NCBI RefSeq assembly: GCF_000760695.4
Contig: NZ_JHEG04000001.1
Span: 5,772,204-5,836,203, forward strand
Reading direction: 5' to 3'
From: Tolypothrix bouteillei VB521301
Lineage (GTDB): Bacteria; Cyanobacteriota; Cyanobacteriia; Cyanobacteriales; Nostocaceae
DNA length: 64,000 nucleotides
Shown: one piece after another, positions 25,008-33,318 of the stretch
How positions within the stretch are numbered: the first letter of the stretch is position 1
Layout: the number at the start of each line of letters is the position of its first letter
Program-made: the position numbers and the translations under genes
The notes under the pieces: generated by a model
What the model was told of the DNA's origin: nothing
Databases searched by the model: none
The model's input: only the letters and a program-made list of their open reading frames with translations

Positions 25008-27563
25008 TTAGAACTTGACTGAGACGGTTCCCAAAACTGTGAACGGTGCGCCAGGAGACAGCAGGAAACCTTGTGAATCGTAGTACTTGATATCAAGGAG
25101 GTTTTTAAAACTCAGTCCCACTTGGTAGTTTGCTTTCCGGTAAAAGATTGTGGCATCAGTTCTTGCGTATGAAGGAATTGTAATGGTATTGGGTACAGTA
25201 ACTTCGCGATCGCCTACGAAAAAGACTCCCGCGCCAAAACCCAACCCTTGCAAACTGCCATTTTGAATCTCATAAGTTGTCCACAAACTAGCGCTATATC
25301 TGGGTGCATTTGCCAATCGATCGCCCACTGGTAGATTATTGTCCTCGCTAACATAGGCATCGTTATGGCTAAAAGAAGCTATGACATTCCAACCGGGTAA
25401 AATCTCTCCAGCTATATCCAATTCAATACCCCTGCTTTTCACTTCTCCTGCAGCAACGGAAAAGTCAGTATTATTCAAGTCAGTCGTGGATACATTAGTC
25501 TTAGTAATCTCATAAGCTGCTAATGTTGCCGTCAGTTTACCATTTAAAAACTCACCTTTGACTCCCACCTCGTACTGCGTTCCGCGTTCTGGCTCTAGTG
25601 GCGTTCCATTAGCATCTATGGCAGATTCGTTTGGTTTAAAAGCACGAGTATAACTCGTATAAATAGACAGATTTTTGAGAGGTTGATAAACGAGTCCGAT
25701 TCGTGGTGAGAATACCTCATAGTAACGCTTTGTAATATCGGTTTCAGCACCATTGATAATGTCAGAATTATATTCATCTCTGAAACGGACAAAATCAAAT
25801 CTTCCACCCAGCAACACCTTTAAATTGGGTAGCAGTGACACCGAATCTTGCACGTACAGCCCTACTCTATTTGTATTTCTCTCTTGCTCAAAGCCTTCAT
25901 CAAAAGTGGTTGGAACTGCTGCCCCATAGACTGGATTCAGAAAATTAAGTGCAGGTACGTCATCATAGTTGATAAGAAATTTGTACCCATAAACGCTTCT
26001 ACTTAACTCAAAACCTAACAGTAATTCATGGGCAATTGAGCCAGTCTTAAATTTGCCTACCAAGTCGTTTTGCCAACCATAATCTCTAGAATAACCATCT
26101 ACCTTGTTGTATCTTCTATCAACAAAAGGATCTTCTTCGCTAAATCTTTCTTCAAGATCGACTGGCTGAAAGTTAGAACGATAGTCGTCAACAGTTTGTA
26201 CGGAAACTCCACTGCGAAATCGCCAATTATCGCTGAACTGATGAGCCAAAGCAACATTCACCCGGTTGGCAAAGAGATCGTAGCGATCGCTTGGTTCGCC
26301 AAAGTTAAAACTAATTGGTAAGTTTAATGATTCATTATTTGGCATTAAACCGCGATCGTAAGACTGATTGAGGTTAACGTATTCATACTGCAAATCTAAA
26401 TTGGTAGTATCGCTTAACTTCACTCTTAAGCTAGGAGCAAAAGTATAAAGCTCTTTAAAAGCAAAATCTCGGAACCCGCCAGTGTTTTCGTAAGCAGCAA
26501 TAAAGCGATACAAAGAACTGTTGTCTTGGGTTATAGGTCCGGAAATATCAATTTCTGGTCGGTAATAACTATAGCTACCAGCAGAAAATGTGGCTGAGTA
26601 ATAAGGTTCGTCCAGTGGTTGTTTGGTGATATAGTTGACAACACCTCCCGGTTCTAGTTGACCGTAGAGTACTGAAGCAGGACCTTTGAGAACTTCCACC
26701 CTTTCTATTGTGGAAGTGTCAGTATATGCGCTGAAATTATCGTGTCTGAAACCATTTCTGAGGTTGGTGTCGGTATCAAAGCCGCGAATGGTATAGGTAT
26801 CAGCGCCAACTAAATTGATTTTTGGTGTTACACCACTGACATTACGTAAAGCATCTGCAATTCTTTGGACTCGTTGATCCTCAATCACCTGTCGGGGAAC
26901 GACTTGAATAGCTTGGGGAATCTCTAAAATCGGAGTATCAGTTTTAGTTGCAGTATTAGCGTCGGGAACGTTATATTCTGAATCCTGCGAACCTGTCACC
27001 ACCAATTCAATAGGTTCATCTGTTGATGCGGTAGGTTGTTCCGGCTGTTTTTCACTAGCAGGTTGTTCCGGTGGTGGTGTCTGTGAAGATGTTGCAACTG
27101 CTGTAAAGCTAAAAATTAAACCCTCATCACTATCAAATAACTCAACTGTTGGTAAACTCGTTTCACCGATCGCTTTCACTCGAATGCTATTTGCGTCTTG
27201 ATTGATAACGGTAACTTCTATAATTCCTGCAACTGGCTTTTCTTGACGAAACATATTGCCATTCGGTAAACGCAGTTGGGCATTGGCAATATCAATAATG
27301 TATGTGTTGCCTTCTTTTTTAGGCAGCACTTGCAATTTGTCTCCTTGAGGAGTCTCTAAAATGACTTCCACACCCTTATCAGTTGCGTTTACCTTAACAC
27401 CAGTCACGAGAGTCAGAGACTGGGGAGTGGGTAATTGAGAAAAAGACTGTGACTGGTTAATCTGCCCGGTTTGATAGGCTTTCTGTGCCCAAACAGGTTG
27501 AGCCATGACTGTTACTCCGGTCAAGCATAAACCGAAGAACAGCTGCACTTGTTTCTCCATCAT
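25008..27563 (-). CDS. TonB-dependent siderophore receptor with AMIN domain
   Basis: An outer-membrane receptor of about 851 residues for a ferric siderophore. After a signal peptide (FFGLCLTGVTVMAQPVWAQ) comes an AMIN domain (about residues 50-155: VTGVKVNATDKGVEVIL to LIFSFTAV), a common cyanobacterial addition that may bind peptidoglycan. A Pro/Glu/Gln linker leads into the plug domain (IPQAIQVVPRQVIEDQRVQR, IRGFDTD, IERVEVLKGPASVLYGQLEP) and then the 22-strand barrel ending in VLGTVSVKF with a terminal Phe. The start is uncertain: a GTG at 27575 and ATGs at 27563 and 27560 are in frame, and GAGGGG abuts the first ATG. A candidate Fur box and an AraC-type direct repeat lie upstream. Confidence 0.87.
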   Translation of the reverse strand: MMEKQVQLFFGLCLTGVTVMAQPVWAQKAYQTGQINQSQSFSQLPTPQSLTLVTGVKVNATDKGVEVILETPQGDKLQVLPKKEGNTYIIDIANAQLRLPNGNMFRQEKPVAGIIEVTVINQDANSIRVKAIGETSLPTVELFDSDEGLIFSFTAVATSSQTPPPEQPASEKQPEQPTASTDEPIELVVTGSQDSEYNVPDANTATKTDTPILEIPQAIQVVPRQVIEDQRVQRIADALRNVSGVTPKINLVGADTYTIRGFDTDTNLRNGFRHDNFSAYTDTSTIERVEVLKGPASVLYGQLEPGGVVNYITKQPLDEPYYSATFSAGSYSYYRPEIDISGPITQDNSSLYRFIAAYENTGGFRDFAFKELYTFAPSLRVKLSDTTNLDLQYEYVNLNQSYDRGLMPNNESLNLPISFNFGEPSDRYDLFANRVNVALAHQFSDNWRFRSGVSVQTVDDYRSNFQPVDLEERFSEEDPFVDRRYNKVDGYSRDYGWQNDLVGKFKTGSIAHELLLGFELSRSVYGYKFLINYDDVPALNFLNPVYGAAVPTTFDEGFEQERNTNRVGLYVQDSVSLLPNLKVLLGGRFDFVRFRDEYNSDIINGAETDITKRYYEVFSPRIGLVYQPLKNLSIYTSYTRAFKPNESAIDANGTPLEPERGTQYEVGVKGEFLNGKLTATLAAYEITKTNVSTTDLNNTDFSVAAGEVKSRGIELDIAGEILPGWNVIASFSHNDAYVSEDNNLPVGDRLANAPRYSASLWTTYEIQNGSLQGLGFGAGVFFVGDREVTVPNTITIPSYARTDATIFYRKANYQVGLSFKNLLDIKYYDSQGFLLSPGAPFTVLGTVSVKF

Positions 27564-27647
27564 CCCCTCACACACAAATATCTCTATACCAGAGTAGGAA
27601 AAGTTTTTTCTCCACTCCAGTTAAGAATATATTTCAATAAGGTAATT

Positions 27648-27666
27648 GAAAATGACTGTAATTTAC
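27648..27666 (-). promoter_or_regulatory. Possible Fur box upstream of the TonB receptor
   Basis: GAAAATGACTGTAATTTAC matches 12 of 19 positions of the classical Fur consensus. It is about 85 bp upstream of the receptor start, where an iron-responsive operator would be expected. The match is modest. Confidence 0.35.
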
Positions 27667-27684
27667 AATACTGTTTTGACTGAT

Positions 27685-27718
27685 AAACGGATTTTTTTGC
27701 AGGGCAAACGGATTTTTT
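27685..27718. promoter_or_regulatory. Direct-repeat operator for the AraC regulator
   Basis: AAACGGATTTTTT occurs at 27685-27697 and again, identically, at 27706-27718. The 21-bp period equals two helical turns, as expected for the two helix-turn-helix motifs of an AraC-type activator or a dimer of it. The site lies between the AraC-type gene and the receptor gene, both on the minus strand. Confidence 0.65.
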
Positions 27719-27767
27719 CCGGAAACTGATAGCAATTTGCTGTAATTTAAATGCTTTAACAGAATTC

Positions 27768-27790
27768 CCCCGTCGCAGGGGCGGACGGGG
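27768..27790 (-). terminator. Hairpin after the AraC-type gene
   Basis: CCCCGTC / GACGGGG forms a perfect 7-bp stem 13 bases beyond the regulator's stop codon. There is no T-run on the minus strand, so it may only partly separate the regulator from the receptor transcript. Confidence 0.4.
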
Positions 27791-27803
27791 TATTTGAGCC
27801 TGT

Positions 27804-28838
27804 CTAACCCTGTTTTAACCTTCCCTTGCTTAAGTTAGGGAGCGTCGGAGGTGGTAGTATGAGCTTCAGGTAAGACTTAGGATTAACCCCAAATCGCTTG
27901 CGAAAAGCAGCGGCAAAACAGCTTTGATTCCCGTAGCCAACAGCACTTGCGACTTCCTTGACATTCATGCGACCTTCTAGAAGCAACTGGCGTGCTTGTT
28001 CCATTCGCTGTTGATGCAAGTAACCAAATACCGTAGTCCCAAAAACTTGACGAAAGCCCAGCTTGAGCTTGCAATCGTTCAGTCCAGCCTGTCGCGCTAA
28101 TTCTAGCAATGAAGGTGGGTTATCTAAATGACTCATCAAAATTTCCTTAGCATAATGAATTCTGTCAATGTCGTTGGGCTTAAGCATAATTGGTGTTGCT
28201 ACTGAATCTTCAGCTTGCATCAACTGTTCCAACTTCAATGCAATCAATTCCAAACACTTTGCTTCTAAATAAATATGTTTTGTCAGACCTTGATAGGGAC
28301 AATTTAAAATTTGCTCAAGTGCTAACTGCATAGCGGTATTGGTCATACCGATTTTATAGCAAGATTGTTTGGGAATCTCAATTAAGCGTTTGAGGTCGGG
28401 AGAAACTTGTCTGCATCGACTGGCGATAAAACTATTGAGTAAGTCAGGAGAATCTAAATGAATATCAACTTTCAAAATTCTCTGTTTGCCTGAAGCTTTA
28501 ATGGTTTCTTCATGCAAAAAACCACTGCTTTGAAAGAAGTTTTTTTGAGCAACAGTATCTCTCCAACTTCCAGATATTTGAAATCCAAATTCTACCTCGT
28601 TAACATAGATTTCCTGGGGTGGAACTTTCACAATCAAATCATCATGAAATTCTTCATCGATAATCAACAAACTCATTCCATGTAATTGTATCCATCGTTC
28701 GTGGCCTATACCAAGTTGTTTGGGGCATAAGTTGATAATATCCGAACTATCTGATGGATCTGGATATTGCGACTGCGTATTTTGGTTGCTTTGTTGCCAA
28801 AGTTGTTCGTAATCTGATAGTGAAAAGATATTTGCCAT
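27804..28838 (-). CDS. AraC-family regulator, PchR-like
   Basis: A 344-residue transcription factor. The last 110 residues carry the two AraC helix-turn-helix motifs: SLLELARQAGLNDCKLKLGF with QVFGTTVFGYL, then NVKEVASAVGYGNQSCFAAAF with RKRFGVNPKSYLK. The N-terminal 220 residues form a variable sensing domain as in PchR-type regulators of siderophore receptors, which respond to the ferric siderophore. The TonB receptor and PepSY genes follow on the same strand, and a 21-bp-spaced direct repeat in the gap is the likely binding site. It probably activates the locus when its own siderophore is present. Confidence 0.86.
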   Translation of the reverse strand: MANIFSLSDYEQLWQQSNQNTQSQYPDPSDSSDIINLCPKQLGIGHERWIQLHGMSLLIIDEEFHDDLIVKVPPQEIYVNEVEFGFQISGSWRDTVAQKNFFQSSGFLHEETIKASGKQRILKVDIHLDSPDLLNSFIASRCRQVSPDLKRLIEIPKQSCYKIGMTNTAMQLALEQILNCPYQGLTKHIYLEAKCLELIALKLEQLMQAEDSVATPIMLKPNDIDRIHYAKEILMSHLDNPPSLLELARQAGLNDCKLKLGFRQVFGTTVFGYLHQQRMEQARQLLLEGRMNVKEVASAVGYGNQSCFAAAFRKRFGVNPKSYLKLILPPPTLPNLSKGRLKQG

Positions 28839-29280
28839 GCTTTGTTACTGCCGCTAGAGCCATCTACCAATTGAGTTGAGTAATCTTGAAGTCTTATAGA
28901 GAAATATTATCAAATAATGGAAGAAAACCTGCGAACGTTTTACATTCGCAGGCTGTTTTTAGTATTGTGTAGTACGAGGTATTCCAAATATTTATCTGTG
29001 AGAGTCGGCTAAATTATGCAACCAGGAGCGCGATAAGCCAGCATCTCAATGGTTTCAGCCGTACCGCATCAGCATATCCACTATCCCAACGTACAAAAAT
29101 ACTTTCTCTGGATATGAAAGCTGAGCTTTCAAAAACTTTTGAGAGCCTTGGTTGAGCAGCAGCAATGCTCAGTCAAGCTATCAACAGTAGACACTACACG
29201 ATTTATTCTTGGTTGGCAAAAGTACAGAAAAAAGGGAGAATAATTCCAAATCCTACATATTAATACAATCAGGCCAAAAA
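28839..29280. other. Intergenic region between the AraC and Crp/Fnr genes
   Basis: This region holds divergent promoters and the hairpin at 28928. A TTG at 29209 would extend the next gene by 24 residues, but those are not conserved-looking. No gene or repeat is otherwise visible. Confidence 0.45.
28928..28960. terminator. Strong hairpin with T-run upstream of the AraC-type gene
   Basis: CCTGCGAA / TTCGCAGG, an 8-bp perfect stem, is followed on the plus strand by CTGTTTTT and on the minus strand by TTTTCTT, so it could work in both directions. No gene ends here. It may be an attenuator in the AraC leader or a relic of a lost gene's terminator. Confidence 0.5.
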
Positions 29281-29871
29281 ATGTACGAAAAAATGTTTCA
29301 ATCGCTAGATCGGCTTGTTGTACTTAGTGAACAGCAACGTGAAGATCTTAAAAGGGTGACAACACCACAAGAACTTCCCAAAGATTCAATATTATTGGAA
29401 CAAGGACATATCTGCAATCACCTACATTTTCTTGTCGAAGGCGCAGTTAGATATTATTATCACCAAGATGATAAAGAAATAACTTCCGGTTTTAGATTTG
29501 AGGGTGATTTTATTAATTCTTTTTATAGCTTTATTTCTAGAAAACCCAGTAAAGAAAGTATTATTTTAATGTTGGACTGCAAATTAGTAACAATTAGTTA
29601 TGACAGTCTGCAATATCTTTATAACAAAGATTCAGTATGGAATAGGCTGGGTCGGTTATCCATCGAAAGTTATTATATTCAATTAGAAGAGCATTTTTTT
29701 TCACTGCAGTCTCAAACAGCATCAGAGCGTTACGCTCATTTACTGCAACAATATCCAGATATTCTCAATCGAGTCAAGCTAGGACATTTAGCATCGTATT
29801 TAGGTGTAACTCAAGAAACACTAAGTCGGATTCGTGCTAAACATCGTAATCGTCAACGGTTACGAAACTAA
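29281..29871 (+). CDS. Crp/Fnr-family regulator with FNR-type recognition helix
   Basis: A 196-residue regulator starting at the ATG at 29281. An N-terminal cyclic-nucleotide-binding-like barrel (LLEQGHICNHLHFLVEGAVR) is followed by the dimer helix and a winged helix: LGHLASYLGVTQETLSRIRAK. The E-T-L-S-R of the recognition helix matches the E-x-x-S-R with which FNR reads TTGA half-sites. There is no N-terminal cysteine cluster, so it should not hold a 4Fe-4S centre. The sequence style (ERYAHLLQQYPDILNRV) is closer to Bacteroidetes members than to NtcA or SyCRP1, which may indicate transfer. Two perfect TTGAT-N4-ATCAA sites lie 378 bp downstream, before the Coq4-like gene. Confidence 0.83.
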   Translation: MYEKMFQSLDRLVVLSEQQREDLKRVTTPQELPKDSILLEQGHICNHLHFLVEGAVRYYYHQDDKEITSGFRFEGDFINSFYSFISRKPSKESIILMLDCKLVTISYDSLQYLYNKDSVWNRLGRLSIESYYIQLEEHFFSLQSQTASERYAHLLQQYPDILNRVKLGHLASYLGVTQETLSRIRAKHRNRQRLRN

Positions 29872-29984
29872 TTCTAATAGATCCGCAAAAATATCAGTAA
29901 TTATTCAAAAAATAAAAATTTGAATTCAGATAACTTTTTGGCTCAATTCGATAAGCAGCAAATAATTACACTCACTGGCTTTAA

Positions 29985-30184
29985 CAAGAAAGGCAGAGGG
30001 CAGAGGGCAGAAGGGATTTATCACTTCTGCCTGATACCGTCGATACGGGTGCGCGATCTTCGGGAGCAACGGGTTTAAGTCAAGCGCCATAATCTCCGAG
30101 AGGCGCGGTCAACAATAACGGTGCGGGTTTAAATCCCCACCTAAGTGCCTTCTGCCCTAGTAGCGAGCGTACTTCTGCCTTCGC
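29985..30184. repeat. MITE-like repeat, GGCAGAGGGC family, copy B
   Basis: About 200 bp starting AAGAAAGGCAGAGGGC and ending CTTCTGCCTTCGC, with the same end sequence as the element at 6761-6947. The interior has stem pairs such as GTGCGGGTTTAAATCCCCAC-type words that mimic a tRNA arm, but no cloverleaf forms. It lies between the Crp/Fnr gene and its presumed target operon. Confidence 0.65.
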
Positions 30185-30248
30185 TTTAATTTAATTAGAT
30201 AATAATTGTATTTACAAGATTGAATATTTTTTTTAAGAACTGCTATTT

Positions 30249-30278
30249 TTGATATTTATCAAATTTGATTTATATCAA
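30249..30278. promoter_or_regulatory. Two tandem FNR-type boxes upstream of the Coq4-like gene
   Basis: TTGATATTTATCAA at 30249-30262 and TTGATTTATATCAA at 30265-30278 are both perfect matches to TTGAT-N4-ATCAA, with centres 16 bp apart. They lie 85-114 bp upstream of the Coq4-like start codon. The Crp/Fnr-family gene next door carries the matching recognition-helix residues and is the obvious candidate to bind them. Confidence 0.8.
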
Positions 30279-30362
30279 GAAAAGCCTCTAGATTTACCCC
30301 AATTAGCCAAACTAAGATGAAGCTATCAACCAAAAATAAGCAAACGAAAGGAGATAGCCATC

Positions 30363-31142
30363 ATGGGTTTCAAATATATCGGCGAATTAGCAACTCAAGA
30401 AAACGTCAATCAACTCTTGACACTGGTTGATATGGTGGTTGGCGGACTCACTGACACAGAAAATGTTTTCGATATTGAAGATGCACTACGCGATAGCGAA
30501 CAAATGCAAAAATGTTTGCAAGTTGTGCGTCAACATCCAGCTTCTGCACAAATGCTAGAAGAGCGTTATCTGGGAGCAGAATTTGATTTAGATACTATGC
30601 TGCAAATGCCTAAAGATTCTCTAGGCTGGACTTATGCAAAAGTTCTAAGTACGCTTAATTACGATCCAGATTTTTATCGCAAACGTGAAATCAAATCAGA
30701 TGTTGATTATATCACTCATCGCATTCGGAAAACCCACGACTTGCATCATATTTTGACTGGTTTTAGTTTTGATAACTATGGGGAATTAGGTGTAATTTCT
30801 GTAACTGTGGGTCAGATTGGTTATCCAGGCTTTGCCTTTATTGACGTTGTCGCATTACTATTAGGTTTCCTCTCTAACAAGCATCAACGTCAAGGTATTG
30901 ATGTGGCTCTAGAATATGATTTTGACTTGATTTCTCAAGGGGTAAAAATTGCGCGTCTTGCACAACCATTGTTCCCAGTGAAGTTTGAAGAAGGACTAGA
31001 TCGCTCTCTTGCTGAATGGCGTGCAGAGTTGAATATTGTGCCTGTTACAGAAGGACATTGGAGTTGGTATAGCTATCCTCATTTACGAAATGCAATTGAA
31101 TTGCCCTCAATCTCCCAAGAGCCTCAACTTGTTAGTGTTTGA
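30363..31142 (+). CDS. Coq4-family protein
   Basis: A 259-residue protein with the Coq4 metal-binding signature H-D-x-x-H-x11-E: HDLHH at residues 125-129 and Glu141 in NYGELGV. In ubiquinone-making organisms Coq4 takes part in oxidative decarboxylation of the quinone head group. Cyanobacteria make plastoquinone, so the substrate here must differ. The middle contains a hydrophobic segment (GFAFIDVVALLLGFL) that may contact the membrane. AAAGGAGAT before the ATG is a good ribosome binding site. It heads a three-gene run (SDR at 102 bp, pterin dehydratase at 118 bp) that is probably controlled by the FNR-type boxes. Confidence 0.83.
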   Translation: MGFKYIGELATQENVNQLLTLVDMVVGGLTDTENVFDIEDALRDSEQMQKCLQVVRQHPASAQMLEERYLGAEFDLDTMLQMPKDSLGWTYAKVLSTLNYDPDFYRKREIKSDVDYITHRIRKTHDLHHILTGFSFDNYGELGVISVTVGQIGYPGFAFIDVVALLLGFLSNKHQRQGIDVALEYDFDLISQGVKIARLAQPLFPVKFEEGLDRSLAEWRAELNIVPVTEGHWSWYSYPHLRNAIELPSISQEPQLVSV

Positions 31143-31244
31143 ACTAACAGTAATTAGCTGAAGTTGGAAATCTTGCAAATAGAGACGGACACGCCTCATA
31201 ATCAAGCGTGTCCTTAATTAAAGATTTGATGCTTGGAGAATTTA

Positions 31245-31967
31245 ATGAGCAATACAATTTCTGCATTTCTGAAAGATAGCCACGTTTTAGTTACTGGTGG
31301 AACGGGTGGATTAGGACTTGGTGTTACGCCAAATGTTCTCGCGCACAAACCTACGAGCGTGACAATTCCTTATACTAACGCACAAAACGTTGAGCGATTA
31401 AAAAGTGTTCTCCCTGTAACTGATTTAGATCGTATTCAATTTGTTAGAGCTAATTTATCAGAGGAATCGGCTGTGAAAAATTTAGTCAATGATATGGAAA
31501 GAGTCGATGTTTTGATTCATCTCGTTGGTGGGTTTTCGATGGGAAAAACCCATGAATATCCTTATGAAAAGTGGAAAGCCGATCTAGAACTGAATTTAAA
31601 TCTTGCTTTCCTGGTGTTGAAGCACAGTTTAAGAAGGATGTTTCAAAACGGCTATGGACGAATTGTGACAGTAGGTTCGCGAGGAGCCGTACAACCAGGG
31701 GGACAGTTAGCAGCCTATTGTGCTGCCAAAGCTGGATTAATTGCGCTGACCCAGGCGATCGCTGATGAAACGAAAGGGGCAAACATCACTGCTAATATCG
31801 TTTTACCTAGTGTAATCGATACTCCCACCAATCGAGATGCAATGAATACAGAGAATGCTTCAACTTGGGTTAAACCCGATTCTATAGCACAGGTAATCTG
31901 TTTTTTAGCTTCAGAAGCCGCTCTTGATATGAGAGGAGCAGTTGTTCCTGTGTATGGCAATATCTAA
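31245..31967 (+). CDS. Short-chain dehydrogenase/reductase
   Basis: A 240-residue classical SDR. The cofactor motif TGGTGGLG is at residues 17-24 and the catalytic Tyr158/Lys162 lie in AAYCAAKAG, with Ser near residue 146 in TVGSRGA. There is no N-terminal targeting. The ATG at 31245 is preferred to a TTG four codons earlier because TTGGAGAA precedes it. It sits between the Coq4-like gene and the pterin dehydratase gene, suggesting a shared pathway, perhaps reduction of a quinone or pterin intermediate. The substrate is unknown. Confidence 0.85.
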   Translation: MSNTISAFLKDSHVLVTGGTGGLGLGVTPNVLAHKPTSVTIPYTNAQNVERLKSVLPVTDLDRIQFVRANLSEESAVKNLVNDMERVDVLIHLVGGFSMGKTHEYPYEKWKADLELNLNLAFLVLKHSLRRMFQNGYGRIVTVGSRGAVQPGGQLAAYCAAKAGLIALTQAIADETKGANITANIVLPSVIDTPTNRDAMNTENASTWVKPDSIAQVICFLASEAALDMRGAVVPVYGNI

Positions 31968-32085
31968 ACTCAATTCTTTATACGAATGCCATTATCCAAA
32001 TCTGGAATTGATATTCGTGTAATAGACAGCATTAACACAAGAGATATTTTTATAATTTTACGTTTTGATTACCCAAAGTTAGACT

Positions 32086-32376
32086 ATGAACGCCTTATCC
32101 ATTTTATCAGCGAGTGAACTCGATCTTGCTTTGCAAGAACTGCAAGGTTGGAGTATTGAGCGAGGAAAACTCCATCGTCAATTTCAATTTTCATCTTTTG
32201 TTGAAGCCTTTGGATTTATGACTCGTGTGGCACTGGTGGCAGAAACAATAGGACATCATCCAGAGTGGTGCAACGTATACAACCGAATATCAGTCGATTT
32301 AACAACTCACGATGCAGGTGGAATTACAATGAACGATATACATCTGGCTCACAAAATGAATGAGCTAGCGGAGTAA
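32086..32376 (+). CDS. 4a-hydroxytetrahydrobiopterin dehydratase (PCD/DCoH)
   Basis: A 96-residue pterin-4a-carbinolamine dehydratase, which recycles oxidised tetrahydropterin cofactor by removing water from the 4a-hydroxy form. The active-site signature is complete: GHHPEWCNVYNRISVDLTTH (residues 56-75, with His57, His58 and His75) followed by DAGGIT and HLAHKMNELA. It is the last gene of the Coq4-SDR-PCD run. No aromatic amino acid hydroxylase, the usual partner, is in view, so either the hydroxylase is elsewhere or the enzyme serves another pterin here. Confidence 0.9.
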   Translation: MNALSILSASELDLALQELQGWSIERGKLHRQFQFSSFVEAFGFMTRVALVAETIGHHPEWCNVYNRISVDLTTHDAGGITMNDIHLAHKMNELAE

Positions 32377-32699
32377 TACGTTCTTTACAGATACGCGTGC
32401 AACCTTCGATCGCTCAATTTAGACCACTCAAGTTCTTTGAGTTAAAATGCGATTTAATTGTTCTGTGCTTGAGCTATTCCCGCGACTCAGCCCCAGACCG
32501 TCTTGAAGAGCGCTGACGAATCGAATGGCACATGAAGATTTGAATCTTCGCGTTTTTAATTGACTTTGTTGGCGAATTCTTTAAGATCGATTTGTCCAAA
32601 GTCCAATGTATGATTAAGTTACTGATCAAACAGCAACCTGCTATCGACATCAGTTCAGATACGGTATTGGGTGGGATTGAGGAATTGGGAGGTAGGTGG
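32377..32699. other. Intergenic region before the acetyltransferase
   Basis: No gene is visible. An ATG at 32610 opens the frame of the next gene, but the 30 codons it adds precede a textbook ribosome binding site and do not resemble the family. Confidence 0.4.
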
Positions 32700-33248
32700 T
32701 TGATTTTGTTTGAAACACCACGGCTGGTTGTCCGTCAATTGCGCCACTCTGACGCAGACGCGCTGTTCGCGGTGTATAGTGACCCTCTTGTGGTACGGTG
32801 GGTCGGCGATGGAACGCCTTTAACGCACGAACTGTGTGTGAAATGGATAAAGATATCGCTTCGTAACTACCAGACTAAAGGTTTCGGTGCTTCGGCGGTC
32901 GTAGCCAAGTCAAACTCCCAATTCATCGGCTGTTGCGGAATTATTTACGACCCACAACGAAACGAGCCAGAAATTATCTATGGCTTTGGTAAACGCTGGT
33001 GGGGGCAGGGCTTTGCCAGTGAAGTTGTAAGACCCATGCTTGCTTACGGTCTTAAGCAATGTGGGCTGAAGCGAATACTCGCAACCATTGCGCCGGAGAA
33101 CTTGGCATCTGTGCGTGTTGCAATCAAAGCGGGGATGGTATTTGAGCGAGAGGAAATAGAGGCGGATGGATCTCCTACGCTCATATATTCTATCGATCCA
33201 AACACAATCAAAAATAATGATATCAAAATCATAGATGCCTCACCATAA
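32700..33248 (+). CDS. RimJ/RimL-type GNAT acetyltransferase
   Basis: About 182 residues starting at a TTG at 32700, seven bases after GGGAGG (32687-32692). The protein then opens LILFETPRLVVRQLRHSDAD, exactly where Acetyltransf_3 proteins normally begin. Later landmarks are IYGFGKRWWGQGFASEVV (acetyl-CoA loop) and ILATIAPENLASVRVAIKAGM. Proteins of this group acetylate N-terminal amino groups of ribosomal or other proteins, or small amines. A longer form from the ATG at 32610 is possible but less likely. It is transcribed alone. Confidence 0.8.
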   Translation: MILFETPRLVVRQLRHSDADALFAVYSDPLVVRWVGDGTPLTHELCVKWIKISLRNYQTKGFGASAVVAKSNSQFIGCCGIIYDPQRNEPEIIYGFGKRWWGQGFASEVVRPMLAYGLKQCGLKRILATIAPENLASVRVAIKAGMVFEREEIEADGSPTLIYSIDPNTIKNNDIKIIDASP

Positions 33249-33318
33249 GCTTTTTTGAAAGTAATGCTGTTTAACTTCCTTGCGACGCATTGGTTGAGGC
33301 ACAAATCCTTCTGGAGGC

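Noticed and set aside
30030..30145. Possible tRNA-like sequence (GGGTTTAAGTC and GGTTTAAATCCCC words)
   Set aside because: No acceptor stem or full cloverleaf can be formed, and the words belong to the interior of the GGCAGAGGGC repeat.
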